NCBI RefSeq assembly: GCF_900090325.1
Contig: NZ_FMHW01000002.1
Coordinates: forward strand, 6,821,001 to 6,885,000
Direction: 5' to 3'
From: Micromonospora pallida
GTDB lineage: Bacteria; Actinomycetota; Actinomycetes; Mycobacteriales; Micromonosporaceae
Length of the DNA: 64,000 nt
Of the stretch, positions 59,159 through 64,000 are shown one piece after another; position 1 is the stretch's first letter; every line of letters begins with the position of its first letter. The position numbers and the translations under genes are program-made. The notes beneath the pieces were generated by a model that saw nothing but the letters and a program-made list of their open reading frames with translations, was not told the DNA's origin and did no database searches.

Positions 59159-61716
59159 CGCCGCACCTCCGGCAGGCCCAGGGCGACCGGCTGCCGACCG
59201 GCCACCGTCGGCACCGGCTGACCCCGCTCCACCGCGAAGGTGATCGACGGATCGGGCACCTCCGGCGCGTTGACGAAGGAGGTGAACCGGCGTAGTCGTT
59301 CCGGGTCGGCCAGGGTGTCCCGCCACTCGTCGGAGTACGACTCGACGTGCCGGGCCATCGCCGCGTCGAGTTCGGCGGCCAGCCCGAGCGAGTCGTCGAC
59401 GATCACCGCGCGGAGGTGGTCGAGACCGCCCTCCATCGCCTCGATCCAGGCGGCGGTACGTTGCAGCCGGTCGGCGGTGCGGATGTAGAACATCAGGAAC
59501 CGGTCGATGTAGCGGACCAGCTCCTCGGTGGTCAGGTCGGTGGCGAAGAGGTCGGCGTGCCGGGGGCGGAAGCCGCCGTTGCCGCCGACGTAGAGGTTCC
59601 AGCCGGTCTCGGTGGCGATGATGCCGAAGTCCTTGCTGCGTGCCTCGGCGCACTCGCGGGCGCACCCGGAGACCGCCGACTTGAGCTTGTGTGGGGCGCG
59701 CAGCCCCCGGTAGCGCAGCTCCAGCGCCACGGCCAGCCCGACCGAGTCCTGCACCCCGTACCGGCACCAGGTCTCGCCGACGCAGGACTTCACCGTGCGC
59801 AGCGCCTTGCCGTACGCGTGACCGGACTCGAAACCGGCGTCCACCAGCCGCCGCCAGATCGCCGGCAACTGGTCCACCCGCGCGCCGAACAGGTCGATCC
59901 GCTGCCCACCGGTGATCTTCGTGTAGAGGTTGAAATCCCGCGCCACCTCGCCGATCACGATCAGCTTCTCCGGGGTGATCTCACCGCCGGCGATCCGGGG
60001 CACCACCGAGTAGCTGCCGTCGCGTTGCAGGTTGGCCAGGAAGTGGTCGTTGGTGTCCTGCAACGACGCCTGCTCGCCGTCGAGCACGTAGCCGTTGCCG
60101 AGGGAGGCCAGGATCGAGGCGACCACCGGCTTGCAGATGTCGCAGCCCCGACCCCGGCCGTGCTCCGCCACGAGTTGGGAGAAGGTGCGGATGCCCCGCA
60201 CCCGGACGATCTCGAACAGCTCCTGGCGGCTGACGTCGAAGTGCTCGCAGAGCGCCCGCGACTGCACCACCCCGGCCGCGTCGAGCAACTGCTTGAGCAG
60301 CGGCACGCAGGAGCCGCAGCTCGTACCGGCCCGGGTGCACGTCTTCAAGGCGGGCACGTCGGCGCAGCCGTCGGCGATCGCCGCGTCCACCTGCTCCCGG
60401 GTCACCGCGTTGCACGAGCAGACCTGGGCGGCGGCGGGCAGCATGGCCACCCCGCCGGACGCCGCCTCACCGGCCGGCGCGAGCAGCGCCAGCGGCGGGG
60501 CCGGCAGCGATCCGCCGACACTCGCCCGCAACGTCGGGTACGCGGTCGCGTCGCCGACCAGCACCCCGCCGAGCAGGGTCTGCGCGTCGTCGGAGAGGAC
60601 CAGCTTGGCGTACACCCGGGTGGCCGGATCGGTGAACGTCACGTCCAGGCACCCGGGGGTGGCGCCGTGGGCGTCGCCGAACGAGGCCACGTCCACCCCG
60701 AGCAGCTTCAGCTTCGTCGCGGTGTCCGCCCCGGGGAAGACGGCCGTCCCACCGAGCAGCCGGTCGGCCACCACCTCGGCCATCGCGTACCCCGGCGCGA
60801 CCAGGCCGAAGCAGGTCCCGTCGACCGCCGCGCACTCGCCGACCGCCCAGATCCGCGCGTCCTCCGTCCGGCAGGTGTCGTCGACCAGCACGCCGCCGCG
60901 CGGGCCGACCGGCAGACCGGCCACCCGGGCCAGCTCGTCCCGGGGGCGGATGCCGGCGGCGACCACCACCAGCTCCGCGTCGACCGTGGTGTCGTCGGAG
61001 AGGACCAGCCCGGCGACCGTGCCGTCCGCCCCGGCACGCAGCGCGGTGGTGGCCACCCCGAGGTGGGTACCCACCCCCAGCTCGTCGACGTACCGCCGGA
61101 GCATCGCCCCGCCCGCCTCGTCGACCTGCACCGGCATCAGCCGGGGCGCGAACTCGACCACGTGGGTGTCCAGCCCGAGCAGGCGCAGCGCGTTCGCCGC
61201 CTCCAGCCCGAGCAGCCCACCGCCGATCACCGCGCCGACCCGACGACCCCGGGCGTGCTCCCGGATCGCCTCCAGGTCGTCCAGCGTCCGGTAGACGAAG
61301 ACCCCGGGCAGGTCCGTGCCGGCCACCGGAGGCACGAACGCGTACGAGCCGGTGGCCAGGACCAACGCGTCGTACAGGTGCTCGCCGCCGGCCGTGGTCA
61401 CCACTCGGCGGGCCCGGTCGATCGCCGTGACCGGTTCGCCCAGCCGCAGCTCGACCCCGTCGTCCGGGGTGTGCAGGTTCAGCTCGTCGGCGTCCGCCCC
61501 GTCGAAGAACGCCGAGAGCCGGACCCGGTCGTACGCCGGCCGGTCCTCCTCGGCGAGCACCGTGATCTGCCAGCGCCCGGCGGTGTCCCGGGCGCGCAGC
61601 GCCTCCACGAGGCGCTGACCGACCATCCCGTTGCCGACGACCACCAGCCGGCCGCTGGTCGTCGTGTCGTTGTCGTCCATCCCGCCCCCTGTGTCCGTCG
61701 GGTCAGTCCCACTCAT
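59155..61716 (-). CDS. nirB: Assimilatory nitrite reductase large subunit
   Basis: NirB (853 residues) reduces nitrite to ammonium with NAD(P)H. An N-terminal FAD/NAD domain (VVVGNGMVGQRLVEALRARD and GGGLLGLEAANALRLLG) is followed by a 2Fe-2S BFD-type site (CSCN ... CGSC). The siroheme/4Fe-4S reductase domain then has CVGETWC and CARECAEA supplying the cluster cysteines. ATG 61716 has GGAGGTGA six bases ahead. It overlaps the preceding FAD gene and nirD by four bases each. Confidence 0.96.
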   Translation of the reverse strand: MSGTDPTDTGGGMDDNDTTTSGRLVVVGNGMVGQRLVEALRARDTAGRWQITVLAEEDRPAYDRVRLSAFFDGADADELNLHTPDDGVELRLGEPVTAIDRARRVVTTAGGEHLYDALVLATGSYAFVPPVAGTDLPGVFVYRTLDDLEAIREHARGRRVGAVIGGGLLGLEAANALRLLGLDTHVVEFAPRLMPVQVDEAGGAMLRRYVDELGVGTHLGVATTALRAGADGTVAGLVLSDDTTVDAELVVVAAGIRPRDELARVAGLPVGPRGGVLVDDTCRTEDARIWAVGECAAVDGTCFGLVAPGYAMAEVVADRLLGGTAVFPGADTATKLKLLGVDVASFGDAHGATPGCLDVTFTDPATRVYAKLVLSDDAQTLLGGVLVGDATAYPTLRASVGGSLPAPPLALLAPAGEAASGGVAMLPAAAQVCSCNAVTREQVDAAIADGCADVPALKTCTRAGTSCGSCVPLLKQLLDAAGVVQSRALCEHFDVSRQELFEIVRVRGIRTFSQLVAEHGRGRGCDICKPVVASILASLGNGYVLDGEQASLQDTNDHFLANLQRDGSYSVVPRIAGGEITPEKLIVIGEVARDFNLYTKITGGQRIDLFGARVDQLPAIWRRLVDAGFESGHAYGKALRTVKSCVGETWCRYGVQDSVGLAVALELRYRGLRAPHKLKSAVSGCARECAEARSKDFGIIATETGWNLYVGGNGGFRPRHADLFATDLTTEELVRYIDRFLMFYIRTADRLQRTAAWIEAMEGGLDHLRAVIVDDSLGLAAELDAAMARHVESYSDEWRDTLADPERLRRFTSFVNAPEVPDPSITFAVERGQPVPTVAGRQPVALGLPEVRR

Positions 61717-63200
61717 CGCGTCACCTCCACCGGGTCCACCCCGGACAGCCACTCGACGATCCCGGCGACCGCGTCCCGGCAGCTTCCGCAGCCGGTGCCG
61801 GCCCGGGTGGCGGTGACCACCTCGGCCACCGAACGTGCGCCGGCCCGCCAGCAGCCGACCAGGTCCGCCTTGCTGACCGCGTTGCACCGGCAGACCGTCG
61901 TCGCGTCCGGCATCAGTGCCGGGGACGCGGCCGGTTCCGTCCCGCCGACCGGCCCGTCGACCGACCGGCCGAGCAGCAGGGCCCGACGGTCGGCGGGCAC
62001 CGGGGCACCCCGGTCGAAGAGTTGGATCACCGTGCCGACGGCCGGGTTGTCGCCGAGCAGGATCGCGCCGGTCAACCGGTCGCCGGTGATCCGCAGCCGG
62101 GCGTACGTGCCCCGGGCCGGGTCGGCGAACGTCAACTCCTCGCACCGGGCCGACGGGCCACCGTTGTCACCCGATGGTGCGTGACCGGCGCCCGGCGGGG
62201 GCAATTCGCCCATCGCGGCCAGGTCGATGCCGGCCGCCTTGAGCCGGGTCACCCCCGGCGGGGGCCGGTACCGGTCGTGCGCGTCCTCGCCGGTCAGCAG
62301 CCGGGCCACCACCCGGGCCTGCGACCAGGCCGGGGCGACCAGGCCGCCGACCACCCCGTCGTGCTGGGCGCAGTCGCCGATCGCGGAGACGTGCGGGTCG
62401 TCGGTGCGCAGCCGGTCGTCGACCACCACGCCCCGCTCCACGGCGAGCCCGGCCGCGGCGGCGAGCGCGGTGTCCGGGCGTACCCCGCAGGCCAGCACCA
62501 GCAGGTCGGCGTCGAGCGAGCGGCCGTCGGCCAGGTCGAGGCGGACACCGTCCGGATTGGCGGCCACCTTGGTCGCCGACACCCCCAGGTGGGTACGCAC
62601 CCCGAGGCCGGCCAGGGTCTCCGCGAGCACCGCCCCGGCGGCCGGGTCGAGCTGCCGTTCCATCAGGTGGCCGAGCGGGTGCACGACGTGCGTGTCCAGC
62701 CCCCGGGCGGCGAGCCCCCGGGCCGCCTCCAGCCCGAGCAGTCCGCCCCCGAGCACCAGCACGGTCCGGGCGTCCCGGGCGGCGGCCAGGATCCGCCGGC
62801 AGTCGTCCAGGGTGCGGAACGGCACCACCCGGTCCGGGAGTTGGTCGGGGTCCAGCCCGGCCAGCGGCGGCACCACGGCCCGGCTGCCGGTGGCGAGGAC
62901 GAGGTGGTCGTACCCGATCTGCTCGCCGGTGGTGGTCCGGACCGTGCGGGTGGCCCGGTCGATCGCGGTGACCGCCGTCCCGGTCTGAACGTCCGCCCCC
63001 TGCCCGGCCAGGTCGGTCAGCTCCACGTCGGCCTCGTCGATCTTTCCGGCGAGGAGGGTGGAGAGCAGGATCCGGTTGTACGCCCGGTGCGGCTCCGCCC
63101 CGAGCACAGTGACCTTGTGGTCGCCGGGGCGGGCGTGCAGTTCTGTGGCGAGGCGGGCGCCGGCCATGCCGTACCCGATGATCACGATCCGGCCGGTCAC
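61713..63200 (-). CDS. NasB-like FAD and 2Fe-2S electron-transfer protein
   Basis: The 495-residue protein resembles the N-terminal part of NirB: FAD motif IVIIGYGMAGARLATELHAR, NAD motif VLGGGLLGLEAARGLAARG and a C-terminal CRCNAVSKADLV ... GTGCGSC 2Fe-2S site. It has no siroheme domain. Next to nasA it most likely passes electrons from NAD(P)H to nitrate reductase, as NasB does in other bacteria. GTG 63200 overlaps the nasA stop by four bases. Confidence 0.9.
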   Translation of the reverse strand: MTGRIVIIGYGMAGARLATELHARPGDHKVTVLGAEPHRAYNRILLSTLLAGKIDEADVELTDLAGQGADVQTGTAVTAIDRATRTVRTTTGEQIGYDHLVLATGSRAVVPPLAGLDPDQLPDRVVPFRTLDDCRRILAAARDARTVLVLGGGLLGLEAARGLAARGLDTHVVHPLGHLMERQLDPAAGAVLAETLAGLGVRTHLGVSATKVAANPDGVRLDLADGRSLDADLLVLACGVRPDTALAAAAGLAVERGVVVDDRLRTDDPHVSAIGDCAQHDGVVGGLVAPAWSQARVVARLLTGEDAHDRYRPPPGVTRLKAAGIDLAAMGELPPPGAGHAPSGDNGGPSARCEELTFADPARGTYARLRITGDRLTGAILLGDNPAVGTVIQLFDRGAPVPADRRALLLGRSVDGPVGGTEPAASPALMPDATTVCRCNAVSKADLVGCWRAGARSVAEVVTATRAGTGCGSCRDAVAGIVEWLSGVDPVEVTR

Positions 63201-64000
63201 GGGGTCACCTTCTCCACCCGGACCGCGCAGACTTTGAACTCCGGCATCCGGGAGACCGGGTCGAGGGCGTCGTTGGTCACCGAGTTCGCCCGCCCGTCGC
63301 CACCCCAGTGGAACGGGGTGAAGAGGGTGTCCGGGCGGATCGTCGCGGTGACCCGGGCCGGTGCCCGCAGTTCACCCCGGCGGGAGCGGACCAGCAGCTC
63401 GTCCCCTTCCTCGACGCCGAGGCGGGCGGCCAGGTCGGGGTGCAGCTCGACGAAGGGCCCCGGCGCGGCCCGGCGCAGCGCGCCCACCCGGCGGGTCTGG
63501 GTGCCGGACTGGTACTGCGCCAACACCCGGCCGGTGGTCAGGTACAGCGGGTACTCGTCGCACACCTCCTCGGCCGCCGGCCGGTGCTCCACCGGGTGGA
63601 ACCGGGCCCGGCCGTTCGGCGTGGCGAAGCGGTCGGCGAACAGGCGCGGGCTGTCCGGCCCGTCCTCGTCGGGGCAGGGCCAGAAGACCCCGTCGGCGGC
63701 GTCGATCCGCTCCCAGGTCACCCCGGCGTAGTCGGCCAGCCCGCCGGCCGAGGCCCGGCGCAGCTCCGCGAACACCACCCGCGGGTCGGCGCTGTCGGCG
63801 CTGTCTGCCGCCGTGTCGGGTGGTTGCAGGGGACCCCTGCTCGGCAAAAAGCGGTAGGAAGGGTCCCCTGCAACCACCTCAGCCGACGGCGCGGACAGCG
63901 CGGGCAGAGCGGAGGGTGCGGTGAGGGCGGTGGTGAGGTCGGCGAGGATGCGCAGGTCGGTACGGACGCCCGGTGGCGGTTCGCGCAGCGCGCGACGGCG
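63197..64000 (-). CDS. nasA: Assimilatory nitrate reductase, C-terminal part
   Basis: The frame is open from the window edge (64000) to the stop at 63197, giving the last 267 residues of a molybdopterin nitrate reductase of the NasA/NarB type. The molybdopterin-binding C-terminal domain shows PLYLTTGRVLAQYQSGTQTR and HPDLAARLGVEEGDELLVRS. A stretch of ~40 residues before DPRVVFAELRRAS is low complexity and includes the whole palindromic element at 63819-63878 in frame. The 5' part lies outside the window. Confidence 0.9.
   Translation of the reverse strand, partial: RRRALREPPPGVRTDLRILADLTTALTAPSALPALSAPSAEVVAGDPSYRFLPSRGPLQPPDTAADSADSADPRVVFAELRRASAGGLADYAGVTWERIDAADGVFWPCPDEDGPDSPRLFADRFATPNGRARFHPVEHRPAAEEVCDEYPLYLTTGRVLAQYQSGTQTRRVGALRRAAPGPFVELHPDLAARLGVEEGDELLVRSRRGELRAPARVTATIRPDTLFTPFHWGGDGRANSVTNDALDPVSRMPEFKVCAVRVEKVTP
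63819..63878. repeat. Dispersed palindromic element, copy 4, inside nasA
   Basis: Arms 63819-63836 and 63861-63878 are perfect 18-bp inverted repeats. The centre CGGCAAAAAGCGGTAGGA matches the inverted centre of copy 1. In the nasA frame it encodes VVAGDPSYRFLPSRGPLQPP, flanked by Ala/Ser/Asp-rich linker. Confidence 0.92.

Noticed and set aside
59347..62184. 945-codon open frame on the + strand opposite nirB
   Set aside because: It is antisense to nirB and the NasB-like gene. Its composition is biased to Gly/Arg/His/Gln, with no recognisable domain and no ribosome site.

Overview
This window is high-GC actinobacterial chromosome, most likely from Micromonospora or a close relative in the Micromonosporaceae. 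That placement rests on inference from several things: gene order, many GTG starts, zinc-binding forms of S14, S4 and L36, a conservon, and an NnaR-type regulator next to nirBD. No rRNA, tRNA, CRISPR array, transposase or integrase was seen.

Bases 1-30685 hold the core gene-expression block on the + strand. In order these are the 3' end of rpoB, rpoC and a strong terminator, two small membrane-protein genes, the str operon (rpsL-rpsG-fusA-tuf), the S10 operon (rpsJ to rpsQ), the spc operon (rplN to rplO, then secY-adk-map), and the alpha operon (infA-rpmJ-rpsM-rpsK-rpsD-rpoA-rplQ-truA). Many genes overlap by 1-4 bases. Perfect or near-perfect hairpins sit at most transcriptional joints: rpoB/rpoC, after rpoC, rpsG/fusA, the S10 leader, rpsQ/rplN, after rplO, the map leader, rpsD/rpoA and after rplQ. 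Between map and infA there is a degenerate 28-30 bp tandem repeat.

Bases 30700-37200 are accessory. They hold a proline-rich membrane protein with a 23-residue tandem repeat, an RsmC-like methyltransferase, an ABC-F ATPase, an aldo/keto reductase and a DUF559 protein. Bases 37300-43642 are one thiamine operon (thiE-thiO-thiS-thiG-tenI/thiE2-thiD-thiC) behind a good promoter and a TPP riboswitch. Bases 43669-51339 carry a large membrane protein, a split transport and oxidation locus (cupin, LLM flavin monooxygenase, and ATPase, lipoprotein and permease of a NitT/Tau-type ABC importer) with a double palindrome in the divergent promoter, and a Leu/Ile/Val-type binding lipoprotein.

Bases 51783-56365 are a complete conservon cvnABCD: sensor kinase-like, roadblock, DUF742 and GTPase. 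Bases 56706-57643 hold three small genes (a short GntR regulator, a DivIVA-domain protein and an unknown). Bases 57622-64000 on the - strand are a nitrate/nitrite assimilation operon: nasA (cut by the window edge), a nasB-like FAD/2Fe-2S protein, nirB, nirD and the HemD-winged-helix regulator NnaR.

The most unusual signal is a family of about 55-60 bp palindromic elements (35179, 38071, 56375, 63819). Each keeps an open frame encoding a similar peptide. One copy lies in frame inside nasA, and two others are open into the starts of thiO and of the aldo/keto reductase gene. This resembles the protein-inserting palindromic elements of Rickettsia. A second hairpin family shares a 20-base loop with unrelated stems (41041 and 50074).
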